Positions 46,077 through 54,881 of a DNA stretch of 64,000 nucleotides are shown piece by piece. The stretch is taken from assembly GCA_017302435.1 (NCBI GenBank), contig JAFLDL010000003.1, forward strand, positions 62,001-126,000, given 5' to 3'. The notes under the pieces were generated by a model. It saw only the letters and a list, made by a program, of their open reading frames with translations, did no database searches and had not been told where the DNA came from. Position numbers and translations under genes: made by a program. This DNA is from Candidatus Accumulibacter necessarius (GTDB lineage: Bacteria; Pseudomonadota; Gammaproteobacteria; Burkholderiales; Rhodocyclaceae). Numbering within the stretch: position 1 is the stretch's first letter; every line of letters begins with the position of its first letter.

Positions 46077-46624
46077 AGGTCTCGTGGTCCTTCATCGCCA
46101 CGTTCGTGGTTATCTCCGGCTGTTCTTGAACCAGGTGCTGGTAGCCAGCCCGGGATGAGGCATTGCTGCTGCCTGCTCCCCGGCGTCCTAGGGAAGGAGT
46201 CTCGCCAAACGCTTCAGCCGACGCGCCCTACTGGAGTGTCGCATCTTTGTGGAAAAAAAATCAATCCGACGCTAATCGGACGTGCCTCCCGTCCATCTGC
46301 ATGCTGGTCGATGCTACCCCGACCACGAGCGATTGAATACCTGGCTGACGAGAGCCGAACGGACGCTGCATTCCGGGGCGTTCCCACCGCGACCGTAATG
46401 GCCTCGCTGGTGGGAGTCACCGCTTCGGGGTACGCGAGCGCAACGCGGATCTGGCCACCGTTCGCTTCGGTCACGCCGGTCTGCCAGGGCAAGGCCAGAG
46501 GCTTCTGCAAGTTGACAACCCACCTCCTCGCGTGCATTCTGCACCGCGGACGCCTCACCAAGGGCATTGTTTCCATTAGATACCTTCCGGCTGCAGGCCG
46601 GAGACGCCTGGAGAACCGACTCTC
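46077..46624. other. Interval between divergent mscS-like and DUF2252 genes
   Basis: About 550 bases including a run of eight A (around 46250) and a small hairpin CCGGC-TGCAG-GCCGG shortly before the DUF2252 gene. No gene recognised. It must hold the promoters of both divergent genes. Confidence 0.4.
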
Positions 46625-48019
46625 ATGACGGCTAGCGACCAAAGCACGACTTCGCCGACGACAGCTCCGGTGCACGACCTCCGGGAGACCGTCGAGGAGC
46701 GAAGCGCGGCCGGCAAGGCGGCGCGCAAGCGGGCTCCGAGGGGCGCGTTTGCGCGCTGGGACGAGACAACGCGCGGGCACGACGCCCTCGACACGATCGT
46801 CGCCCAGAACGCGATCCGGGTTCCCGAATTGCTCCCCGTCCGACACGGCCGCATGGTGGCATCGCCGTGGAACTACTACCGCGGCGCCGCCGCGGTGATG
46901 GCTGCCGATCTTGCGTCCCGGCCTCACAGCGGGCTGCTGGTGCAACTCTGCGGCGACGCTCACGTCCTCAACTTTGGGCTCTGGGCGACGCCCGAGCGGA
47001 ACCTCCTGTTTGACCTTCGCGACTTTGACGAGACGCTGCCCGGGCCCTTCGAGTGGGATGTGCAGCGACTCGCCGCCAGCCTGGTGGTGGCGGCTCGGGA
47101 GGACGGTCTCAAGGCGGCGACGGCGGATGAGGCGGTGGTTACGGCAGTGGAGGCGTACCGGGAGCGCATGGCCCGCTGCGCGAAGATGAGCGAGCTCAGC
47201 CTCTGGTACGACGGCACGCATGTCGACAGCCTGATCAGCTACTTCACACCGGCCGACCGCGGGCCAATCTCGGTGCACATCGAAAAGGAGTCCAGGAGCC
47301 GTACGCACCTCGGCGCGTTCGCCAAGCTCACATCGATGGTCGACGGCCGGCCACGGATCGACGAGGACCCACCCTTCCGCGTCGCCATCGACGACGACGA
47401 GCAGGACGCGTTGACCGACCAGTTCCTCGCTGGCTACCGGATGACCCTGCAGGAGGATCGGCGCTTCCTGTTCGACCGCTTCACGCCGGTGGACGTGGTC
47501 CGCCAGGTGGTCGGTGTGGGCAGCGTCGGCATGCGCGTCTATCTGGCCCTCTTCGAGGGCCGCAGCGGCAGCGACCCGCTGTTCCTGCAGATCAAGCAGG
47601 CCGGTGCGTCGGTATATGAGTCTTACCTCGGCCGCAGCCGGCACGACAACCATGGCGCCCGGGTAATCGCCGGCAAGCGGGCGCTGCAGAGCGCGACCGG
47701 CATCTTCGTCGGCTGGGGCTCGTTCCAGGGCAGGGACTACTACGTACGGCAGTTCCGCGACATGAAGATCATCCTCGATATCAAATTGCTCGCCCCCTGC
47801 CTGGTCGAGTTCGCTGCCGCCTGTGGCGAGACTCTGGCGCGGGCCCATGCCCGCTCGGGAGACGCCGTGGCGATCAGTTCGTACCTCGGCAAGGGCTCGC
47901 AGTTCGCCACTGCCCTTTGCGACTTTGCCCGTGTTTACGCCGACCAGAACGAGCGCGACCACGCGCAACTCGAGCGCGCCATCGCCGCGGGTACGGTGGC
48001 GAGTGCACCGGGTTGGTAG
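46625..48019 (+). CDS. DUF2252 family protein
   Basis: A 464-residue protein. The DUF2252 motifs are present: RMVASPWNYYRGAAAVMAADLA, VQLCGDAHVLNFGLWATPERNLLFDLRDFDETLPGPFEWDVQRLAAS and LQIKQAGASVYE. The GDAHxxNFG and DFDE elements resemble the catalytic loop of aminoglycoside phosphotransferase-like kinases, so a kinase-like fold is likely. Substrate unknown. GGAG lies 11 bases upstream. Its 3' end is 70 bases before the RND adaptor. Confidence 0.9.
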   Translation: MTASDQSTTSPTTAPVHDLRETVEERSAAGKAARKRAPRGAFARWDETTRGHDALDTIVAQNAIRVPELLPVRHGRMVASPWNYYRGAAAVMAADLASRPHSGLLVQLCGDAHVLNFGLWATPERNLLFDLRDFDETLPGPFEWDVQRLAASLVVAAREDGLKAATADEAVVTAVEAYRERMARCAKMSELSLWYDGTHVDSLISYFTPADRGPISVHIEKESRSRTHLGAFAKLTSMVDGRPRIDEDPPFRVAIDDDEQDALTDQFLAGYRMTLQEDRRFLFDRFTPVDVVRQVVGVGSVGMRVYLALFEGRSGSDPLFLQIKQAGASVYESYLGRSRHDNHGARVIAGKRALQSATGIFVGWGSFQGRDYYVRQFRDMKIILDIKLLAPCLVEFAAACGETLARAHARSGDAVAISSYLGKGSQFATALCDFARVYADQNERDHAQLERAIAAGTVASAPGW

Positions 48020-48089
48020 GAACGCACTTAGAATTATCTGCCTCAGGCTCGCCCGCCAATCGACCGAAATTTTGACAAGGAGCCGCGCT

Positions 48090-49202
48090 GTGTTCGTGAA
48101 CTCTGCCACCAAGCGAACCGCTTTTCTCTCCGGAACCAACGCCTTGCTGACGCTCACCACGTTGGTCCTGCTGGCGGCCTGTCAGCGCGCTGACGAAGCG
48201 TCGGTGCCGGAGATTCGCCCGGTGCGTGTGACGACTATCGAAAGCCGTGCCGCGAGTGGTATCGTCTCCCTGACCGGCTCGGTGCAGGCGCAGACCGAGA
48301 TCAACGAGTCATTCCGTATCGACGGCCGGTTGGTCGAGCGGACGGTGGATATCGGCGACAAGGTAAAGCCCGGTCAACTCATAGCGCGGCTGGACCCGCA
48401 GAACGAGGAAAGTGGCCTGCAGTCGGCGCGGGCGCAACTGGCGGCAGCACGGGCACAGTTGGTGGAGGCGCGCAACAATCACGCACGCATGCGCGAGTTG
48501 GTGGCCGAAGACGCCGTGTCGCGCGCCTCGTTCGACCAGGCCGTGGCACTGCTGAAGACCGCCGAGTCGCAGGTCGAGGCAGTCCAGTCGCAGGTCAGCC
48601 TGGCAGAGAACCGTCTGAGCTATACGCGTCTCTCTTCAAACGCGGCCGGCGTCGTGACCGCGCGCGGACCGGAGCCCGGCGAAGTGGTGTCGGCCGGACG
48701 CATGATCATCCAGGTAGCGCGCGAGGGCGCGCGCGACGCGGTGTTCGACGTGCCGGGCCGCATCAAGGACGTCGCGCCGAAGGTTCCAGAGATCACGGTG
48801 GCGCTGACCGACGACCCGCGGGTGACGGTTGCCGGCCGGGTACGGGAAGTCTCGCCGCGCGCGGATCCGGTGACCGGCACCTTCGCCGTGCGCGTACGCC
48901 TGATCGACCCGCCGCCGGCCATGCGCCTGGGCAGCACCGTTACGGGCAAGATGCAACTGCCCGAGGCGCTTGCCATCGAGGTGCCGGCCTCGGCGCTGGT
49001 ACGCGCCGACGGCAAGACCGCGGTATGGGTGGTCGACATGGCTTCGAGCACCGTATCGTTGCGCAACGTCCAGCTGGGCGGGGGCGACGCCAACACCGTG
49101 CAGGTGGCCGCGGGGCTGAACCCGGGCGACGTCGTCGTCATCGCCGGCGTGCAGGCGCTGCGCCCGGGTCAGAAGGTGCGCGTGCCGGAGGCTCGCTCGT
49201 GA
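48090..49202 (+). CDS. RND efflux periplasmic adaptor lipoprotein
   Basis: About 370 residues from a GTG with AAGGAG upstream. The lipoprotein signal ends at LVLLAACQ. The membrane-fusion fold has a lipoyl half-motif (GRLVERTVDIGDKVKPGQLIARLDPQNE), a coiled-coil hairpin (about 110-175), a beta barrel and a membrane-proximal domain. It links the RND pump to the outer-membrane factor. Its TGA overlaps the GTG of the pump gene (GTGA). Confidence 0.93.
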   Translation: MFVNSATKRTAFLSGTNALLTLTTLVLLAACQRADEASVPEIRPVRVTTIESRAASGIVSLTGSVQAQTEINESFRIDGRLVERTVDIGDKVKPGQLIARLDPQNEESGLQSARAQLAAARAQLVEARNNHARMRELVAEDAVSRASFDQAVALLKTAESQVEAVQSQVSLAENRLSYTRLSSNAAGVVTARGPEPGEVVSAGRMIIQVAREGARDAVFDVPGRIKDVAPKVPEITVALTDDPRVTVAGRVREVSPRADPVTGTFAVRVRLIDPPPAMRLGSTVTGKMQLPEALAIEVPASALVRADGKTAVWVVDMASSTVSLRNVQLGGGDANTVQVAAGLNPGDVVVIAGVQALRPGQKVRVPEARS

Positions 49203-52200
49203 TTGGACCGAACCTGTCGGAATGGGCGCTCAAGAAGCGCTCGCTGGTTGTCTTGCTGATGATCCTGGCCGTGGTGGCCGGCGTCATGTCCTTCTTCAAG
49301 CTGGGGCGCGGCGAGGACCCGGCGATCACCACGCGCACGATGGTCGTCGCGGCCGGCTGGCCCGGTGCGATGGTGGACGAGACGATCAAGCAGGTTACCG
49401 AGCGGCTCGAGCGCACGCTGCAGGAGACCGACTACCTCGACCGCTTGCGCAGCTACACCATCGCCGGGCAGACGACGATCTTCGTCGACCTGAAGCAATC
49501 GACGCCGCCGCACAAGATTCCCGACATCTGGTACCAGGTGCGCAAGAACATCGGCGACATGCGCCACACGCTGCCGCAGGGCGTGCTCGGGCCGTTCCTC
49601 AACGACAGCTTCGGCGACACCTTCGGCATCATCTATGGGTTCACCGCCGACGGCTTCAGCTTCCGCGAACTGCGCGACTACGTGGAGGCCGCGCGCTCGC
49701 GCCTGCTGCAGGTGCCCGACATCTCGAAGATCGAGGTCATGGGCGCGCAGGACGAGCAGATCTTCATCGAGTTCTCCACCGAGCGACTGGCCGGCCTGCG
49801 CCTGAACCTGAACCAGATCGTCGCCACGTTGCAGGCGCAGAACCTGGTGCGCCCGGCCGGCACGATCCAGGGCGAGCAGGAGCGGGTGTTCCTGCGCGTG
49901 TCCGGCGCCTTCGACTCCGAGCGCGACATCGAGGCGGTGAACATCGTCGCCGGCGAGCGCATCTTCCGCCTCGGCGACATCGCCACCGTGCGGCGCGGCT
50001 TCACCGACCCGCCGCAGCCGATGTTCCGCGTCAACGGCAAGCCGGCCATCGGCCTGGCGATCGCCATGCGCGACGCCGGCGACATCCTGGCGCTCGGCGA
50101 GAACGTGCGCAAGGAGATGGCCGAGATCAAGGCCAACCTGCCGGTCGGCATCGAGCCGGTGCTGGTGGCCGACCAGGCGGTGACGGTCGATCTGGCGATC
50201 AACGACTTCATGACCAACTTGTGGCAGGCCATCGTCATCATTCTGGCGTGCAGCTTCGTCAGCCTGGGCGTACGGCCCGGCGCGGTGGTGGCGCTGGCCA
50301 TTCCGCTGACGATGGCGATCGTGTTCGCGGTCATGGACGTGGCCAACATCGACCTGCACCGCATCTCGCTGGGCGCGCTGATCATCGCGCTGGGGATGCT
50401 GGTCGACGACGCGATGACCACGGTGGACGCGATGCTGCGCCGGCTGGGTGTCGGCGACACCCCGGACCAGGCCGCGACCTTTGCCTACCGCACGCTGGCG
50501 GCGCCGATGCTGATCGGCACACTGGTGACGATCGCCGCCTTCGTGCCGATCGGCTTCGCCAAGAGCGGGGCCGGCGAGTACACCTTCTCGATCTTCTCGG
50601 TGGTGGCCATCTCACTGATCGTCTCCTGGCTGGTGGCGGTGGTCTTCGGGCCGCTGATCGGCAAGGCGCTGCTCAAGCCACCGAAGAAGCAGGAGGCCGA
50701 ACCCAAGCCGGGCAAGCTGGTAGCGGGCTATAGCACCTTCCTGCAAGGGGCGATCCGCATGAAGTGGCTGACCATCGGCCTCACGCTCGCGGCCTTCGTC
50801 GCCGCGCTCTACCTGTCGAGCCACGTGTCGCGACAGTTCTTCCCGTCCAGCGACCGGCCCGAGCTGACGGTGAACCTGACCCTGCGCCAGAACGCGTCGA
50901 TCTTTGCGACCGAGCAGGAGGTCAAGCGGTTGGAAGAGATCCTGAAGACCGACCCGGACGTCGACCATTTCAGCAGCTACGTCGGTCGCGGCGCGATCCG
51001 CTTCATCCTGACGCTGGACGTGCAGTTGGCCAACCCCTTCTTCGGCCAGTTCGTCGTCGTGACCAAGGACCTCGAGGCGCGCGAGCGGCTGCGGGTCAAG
51101 CTCGAGAAGGTGCTCGCCGAGCAGTTCCCCGGCGTCGTCTCGCGTGTGTCGCCACTCGAGCTGGGGCCGCCGGTGGGGTGGCCTCTGCAGTACCGCGTGT
51201 CGGGCCCGGACAAGGACGAAGTGCGGCGTCTTTCGCTGGAACTGGCCAACGTGGTCGGCACCGACGCGCGCACGCGGCACGTGCACTTCGACTGGATGGA
51301 GCCCGCCCGCCAATTGCGCGTCAAAATCAACCAGGACCAGGCCCGGCAGCTCGGCGTCAGTTCGGCCGCGATCGCCGGTGTGCTCAACGCCGCCATCTCC
51401 GGCACACCGGTGACGCAGGTGCGCGACGACATCTATCTGGTCAACGCCGTGGTACGCGCCGCCGATGGTGAACGCGCCTCGTTCCAGACGCTGGCGTCGC
51501 TGCAGGTGCCCACGCCGAGCGGGCGCATGGTGCCGCTCCAGCAGTTCGCGAGCTTCGTCGAGGAGCAGGAGTTCCCTCTGGTATGGCGCCGCGACCGGGT
51601 GCCGACGCTGACGGTACGCGCCGACGTCAACCCTGGCGTTCTGCCCGACGACGTGGTGTCCGCGCTGGCGCCGAAGATCGCCGAGTTCGGCGCCAGGCTG
51701 AGCAAACCCTACAAGGTCGAGACCGGGGGCCTGTTCGAGGAGAGCCAGATCTCGCAGGCCTCGGTGTTCGCGGTGGTGCCGCTGATGATCGTGCTGATGC
51801 TGCTGGCGATGATGGTCATGCTGGTCAGCTTCCGCCGCCTGGCGATGGTGATGGCGATCCTGCCGCTGGGTCTGATCGGCGTGGTGCTGACGCTGCTGGT
51901 GTTCAACCGGCCGCTGGGCTTCGTCGCCATCCTCGGCATCCTGGCGCTGATCGGCATGATCGCCAAGAACGCGGTGATCCTGATCGTCTCGATCGAGGAG
52001 GAGCGCGCCAGCGGCCTCGCTGTGCGCGATGCCGTGCTGACCTGCGCCACCAATCGGTTTCGGCCGATGATGCTGGCCGCGATGTCCACCGTGCTCGGCC
52101 TGCTCCCGATCGCACCCACGGTGTTCTGGGGCCCGATGGCCTTTGCCATCATGGGCGGCCTGTTGGTGGCGACGCTGCTGACACTGGTCTTCCTGCCGAC

Positions 52201-52273
52201 GCTTTACATGACGGTGTTCGGCAACGAGAAGACGCCGATGGCTGATGCCGTGGCCGTGGAGCAATCGTCATGA
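49199..52273 (+). CDS. RND multidrug-type efflux permease
   Basis: About 1024 residues with the AcrB layout: two halves, each with a large periplasmic loop after helix 1, twelve helices in all. Helix 4 carries the proton-relay pair in LGMLVDDAMTTVDAM, and LGILALIGMIAKNAVILIVSIEE is the helix 10-11 region. The GxxPxxxx-type ends are typical of the HAE group rather than the heavy-metal group. Translationally coupled to the adaptor. Substrate unknown. Confidence 0.94.
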   Translation: MIGPNLSEWALKKRSLVVLLMILAVVAGVMSFFKLGRGEDPAITTRTMVVAAGWPGAMVDETIKQVTERLERTLQETDYLDRLRSYTIAGQTTIFVDLKQSTPPHKIPDIWYQVRKNIGDMRHTLPQGVLGPFLNDSFGDTFGIIYGFTADGFSFRELRDYVEAARSRLLQVPDISKIEVMGAQDEQIFIEFSTERLAGLRLNLNQIVATLQAQNLVRPAGTIQGEQERVFLRVSGAFDSERDIEAVNIVAGERIFRLGDIATVRRGFTDPPQPMFRVNGKPAIGLAIAMRDAGDILALGENVRKEMAEIKANLPVGIEPVLVADQAVTVDLAINDFMTNLWQAIVIILACSFVSLGVRPGAVVALAIPLTMAIVFAVMDVANIDLHRISLGALIIALGMLVDDAMTTVDAMLRRLGVGDTPDQAATFAYRTLAAPMLIGTLVTIAAFVPIGFAKSGAGEYTFSIFSVVAISLIVSWLVAVVFGPLIGKALLKPPKKQEAEPKPGKLVAGYSTFLQGAIRMKWLTIGLTLAAFVAALYLSSHVSRQFFPSSDRPELTVNLTLRQNASIFATEQEVKRLEEILKTDPDVDHFSSYVGRGAIRFILTLDVQLANPFFGQFVVVTKDLEARERLRVKLEKVLAEQFPGVVSRVSPLELGPPVGWPLQYRVSGPDKDEVRRLSLELANVVGTDARTRHVHFDWMEPARQLRVKINQDQARQLGVSSAAIAGVLNAAISGTPVTQVRDDIYLVNAVVRAADGERASFQTLASLQVPTPSGRMVPLQQFASFVEEQEFPLVWRRDRVPTLTVRADVNPGVLPDDVVSALAPKIAEFGARLSKPYKVETGGLFEESQISQASVFAVVPLMIVLMLLAMMVMLVSFRRLAMVMAILPLGLIGVVLTLLVFNRPLGFVAILGILALIGMIAKNAVILIVSIEEERASGLAVRDAVLTCATNRFRPMMLAAMSTVLGLLPIAPTVFWGPMAFAIMGGLLVATLLTLVFLPTLYMTVFGNEKTPMADAVAVEQSS

Positions 52274-52397
52274 CGTCGCCGCCGGCGGCGATGCCGCTCA
52301 GCCGGCACGGCGCCCGGACCGTGGCAGAGCAGCGCGCACGAGCGCGCCGGGCCGTCCCCGCGCTCATCCCGGAGGACGCAGCAAGGAGGGTTGTCCG

Positions 52398-52904
52398 GTG
52401 ACCGGCGCGCCCGAAGGTGGCACGACCCGTATTCTGGCCGTGCGTGCGCTGTTGTACTTTGCCCTGTGGATCGTCGTCGACCAGAGCGCCAAGCCGGCGA
52501 ACCTGGTGTTCGGCCTGCTGACCAGCGCTGTGGCCACCTGGGCCAGCGTCAAGCTGCTGCCGCCGGCCAGCGGCGGCGTGCGCCTCGGCCAACTGCTGCT
52601 GCTCCTGCCGCGCTTCCTGTGGCAGTCGCTGGTGGCCGGCACCGATGTCGCGCGCCGCGCCTTCGCACCGCAGCCACGCTTGCAGCCGGGCTTCGTCGAC
52701 TATCCCGTTGGGCTGCCACGCGGTGCGGGGCGCAACGCCTTCGAGCTGATCGCCAGCCTGATGCCGGGCACGGTGGCCAGCGACGGAACACCGGAGATGA
52801 TCGAGTTCCATTGCCTCGACACGGGGCAAGCGGTGGTCGAGCAACTGGCCGTCGAGGAGCGTGCCTACGCCAGGGCGCTGCAGCCGGAGCCGCGCGATGG
52901 CTGA
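52398..52904 (+). CDS. Mrp-type antiporter subunit E (MbhA-like)
   Basis: About 168 residues from a GTG preceded by AAGGAGGG. Two or three helices (VRALLYFALWIVVDQSAKPANLVFGLLTSAVATWASVKLLP, LGQLLLLLPRFLWQSLVAGTDVARRA) and the conserved LPRGAGRNAFELIASLMPGTVASDG segment identify MrpE/MnhE. First of six tightly packed antiporter genes inserted between the RND pump and its outer-membrane factor. Confidence 0.9.
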   Translation: MTGAPEGGTTRILAVRALLYFALWIVVDQSAKPANLVFGLLTSAVATWASVKLLPPASGGVRLGQLLLLLPRFLWQSLVAGTDVARRAFAPQPRLQPGFVDYPVGLPRGAGRNAFELIASLMPGTVASDGTPEMIEFHCLDTGQAVVEQLAVEERAYARALQPEPRDG

Positions 52905-53193
52905 TTTTCTGCTCTCCGCGGCGGCTTTCGTCGTGCTGATGGTGGCCGTCGGCCTGGTGCGCGTGGCGCGCGGACCGGGCCGCGCCGAGCGCATGATGGC
53001 TGCGCAGCTACTGGGCTCCGGCGCCATCAGCGCGCTGCTGCTGTTCGGAGCGGCCTCCGGCGACCGGGCGATGTTCGACGTGGCACTGACGCTGGCGCTG
53101 CTCTCCGCCTTCGCGTCGATCGCCTTCGTCAAGTTCGCACTGCGCCAGGACCAGAAAGTCGCCGACGACGATGCCACGGAGCGTGCAAGGTGA
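52897..53193 (+). CDS. Mrp-type antiporter subunit F (MbhB-like)
   Basis: A 98-residue protein with three helices; VGLVRVARGPGRAERMMAAQLLGSGAISALLLFGAASGDRAMFDVALTLALLSAFASIAFVKF matches MrpF/MnhF (RGPxxxDRxxA type). The start overlaps the MrpE stop by eight bases. Confidence 0.92.
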   Translation: MADFLLSAAAFVVLMVAVGLVRVARGPGRAERMMAAQLLGSGAISALLLFGAASGDRAMFDVALTLALLSAFASIAFVKFALRQDQKVADDDATERAR

Positions 53194-53483
53194 GCGTTGT
53201 GCTTGACGTCTTCAGCATTGTCGCCATTGTCGCCGGCCTGGTGTTCTTTCTCGCGGGCACGGTCGGGCTGTTGCGCTTTCCCGATGCCTACACGCGGCTG
53301 CATGCGCTGACCAAGGCCGACAACCTGGGCGTCGCGCTGGTGGTCACCGGTCTGCTGCCGCAAATGGATGGCGTGCTCGCAGCGCTGAAGCTGGTGCTGG
53401 TGTGGCTGCTGGTGATGCTGTCCAGCGGGGCGGTGTCGCAGCTCATCGCGCGCTCGGTGCGGCGCCGGGAATGCAGCGAATGA
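53190..53483 (+). CDS. Mrp-type antiporter subunit G (MbhC-like)
   Basis: A 97-residue protein from a GTG overlapping the MrpF stop. Three helices with GTVGLLRFPDAYTRLHALTKADNLGVALVV, the clear MrpG/MnhG signature (GLLRFPDxYxRxHAxTKxxTLG). Confidence 0.94.
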   Translation: MSVVLDVFSIVAIVAGLVFFLAGTVGLLRFPDAYTRLHALTKADNLGVALVVTGLLPQMDGVLAALKLVLVWLLVMLSSGAVSQLIARSVRRRECSE

Positions 53484-53535
53484 GTGGCGCCGGGCCGTTC
53501 CCAGGCACGCATCCCGACGCGCGCAGGGTAGTCGA

Positions 53536-54549
53536 ATGACGGCGATCGTCAGCCTGGTCGTCGCATTGCTGCTGCTGTGGCTGGCGCTGTGGACCGTAGT
53601 CGCGCGCGACGCCTTCGTGGCGGTCGCCGGTTTCGTTGTCTACGGCTTGCTGCTGTCGCTGGTGTGGGTGCGCCTGGCCGGCATCGACGTCGCGCTGACC
53701 GAGGCGGCCATCGGCGGCGGCCTGACCGGCGCGCTGTTGCTCGGTGCCGTGGGGCGGCTACGCGGCACCGAGGCGGCGGCCTGGTCCGAGCGCAGCGGCG
53801 CCTGTACGCGCGCATTCGCAGTGTTGCTGTCGGTGAGCGTCGCCACGGTGCTGGCGCTGTGCGTGCTGACTTTGCCCGAGCCCCCGCCGACGCTGGCGCC
53901 GCAGGCGGCTGAGAACCTGGCGGCCACTGGTGTCGGCAACCCGATCACCGGCGTGCTGCTCGCCTTCCGCGCGCTGGACACGCTGCTCGAGGCGGTCGTG
54001 CTGGTGATCGCGCTGATCGGCGTGTGGTCGCTGGCGCCGGACCGCTTCTGGGGCGGCCGCCCCGGGCCACGCTACGGCGCGGACCCGGACGGCATCCTCA
54101 CCTACCTGGCGCGTGTGCTGCCGCCGATCGGCATCGTCGTCGGCCTCTACCTGTTCTGGGCCGGCGCCGACCACCCGGGCGGCAAGTTCCAGAGCGCCAC
54201 CATCCTGGCGGCGATGTGGATGCTGGTGCAGATGGCCGGCCTCAGCGATGCACCGCGCATCGACAGCCGCTGGCTACGCGCCGGCATCGTCGTCGGGCCA
54301 CTGGTGTTCGTCGCCGTCGGCGTGCTCGGTGCGTGGCAGGCGGGCGCTTTCCTTGGCTATCCGGACGGCTGGGCCAAGCCGATGATCGTGGTTATCGAGC
54401 TGGCGCTGCTGCCGACGCTGGTGCTGGTGCTGGCCTTGCTGTTGAACGGTGCACCGGCGCGGAGCGCCGACTCCCCGCCAGCGCCCGGCGAAACTTCCCT
54501 GTCAGCGCGCAGCACCAGGCCCATGCCAGCCGGGGGTACCAGGCAATGA
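53536..54549 (+). CDS. Fused MbhD-MbhE-MbhF antiporter subunit (MrpA C-terminus plus MrpB)
   Basis: A 337-residue membrane protein joining three pieces. Residues 1-75 are DUF4040/MbhD (VVARDAFVAVAGFVVYGLLLSLVWVRLAGIDVALTEAAIG). Residues about 90-170 are MbhE-like (VGNPITGVLLAFRALDTLLEAVVLVIALIG). Residues about 185-315 are MrpB/MnhB-like (LPPIGIVVGLYLFWAGADHPGGKFQSA). In ordinary Mrp the first two lie at the end of the 800-residue MrpA; here the NuoL-like front of MrpA is absent. Confidence 0.85.
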   Translation: MTAIVSLVVALLLLWLALWTVVARDAFVAVAGFVVYGLLLSLVWVRLAGIDVALTEAAIGGGLTGALLLGAVGRLRGTEAAAWSERSGACTRAFAVLLSVSVATVLALCVLTLPEPPPTLAPQAAENLAATGVGNPITGVLLAFRALDTLLEAVVLVIALIGVWSLAPDRFWGGRPGPRYGADPDGILTYLARVLPPIGIVVGLYLFWAGADHPGGKFQSATILAAMWMLVQMAGLSDAPRIDSRWLRAGIVVGPLVFVAVGVLGAWQAGAFLGYPDGWAKPMIVVIELALLPTLVLVLALLLNGAPARSADSPPAPGETSLSARSTRPMPAGGTRQ

Positions 54550-54866
54550 CCGTCGAGACGCTGTTCGCGCTGTGCGCCTGCGCGCTGGTGGGCATCGGCC
54601 TGTACGGGCTGATCGTGCAGCCGCACCCGCTGCGCAAGCTGGTGGCCTTCAACATCATGGGTTCGGGCGTGTTCGTGCTCTTCGGCGCGCTGGCCATGCG
54701 CGGCGCCGCAGCCGGCATGGCCGCCGACCCGGTGCCGCAGGCGCTGCTGATCACCGCCATCGTCGTCGCCTTCGCCGCCACCGCAGTGACGGTGGCGCTG
54801 CTGCTGCGGCTGATAGAATCCACCGCCACCGCGTCGCTGGCCGACGAGCCGCCGTCCGGCGATTGA
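54546..54866 (+). CDS. Mrp-type antiporter subunit C (NuoK-like)
   Basis: A 106-residue protein with three helices, related to complex I subunit NuoK: LVGIGLYGLIVQPHPLRKLVAFNIMGSGVFVLFGALA and DPVPQALLITAIVVAFAATAVTVALLLRL, the MnhC signature (DPxPQALxLTAIVIxxA). The start overlaps the preceding stop (ATGA). Confidence 0.93.
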   Translation: MTVETLFALCACALVGIGLYGLIVQPHPLRKLVAFNIMGSGVFVLFGALAMRGAAAGMAADPVPQALLITAIVVAFAATAVTVALLLRLIESTATASLADEPPSGD

Positions 54867-54881
54867 GCGGAAGCGCCGGCG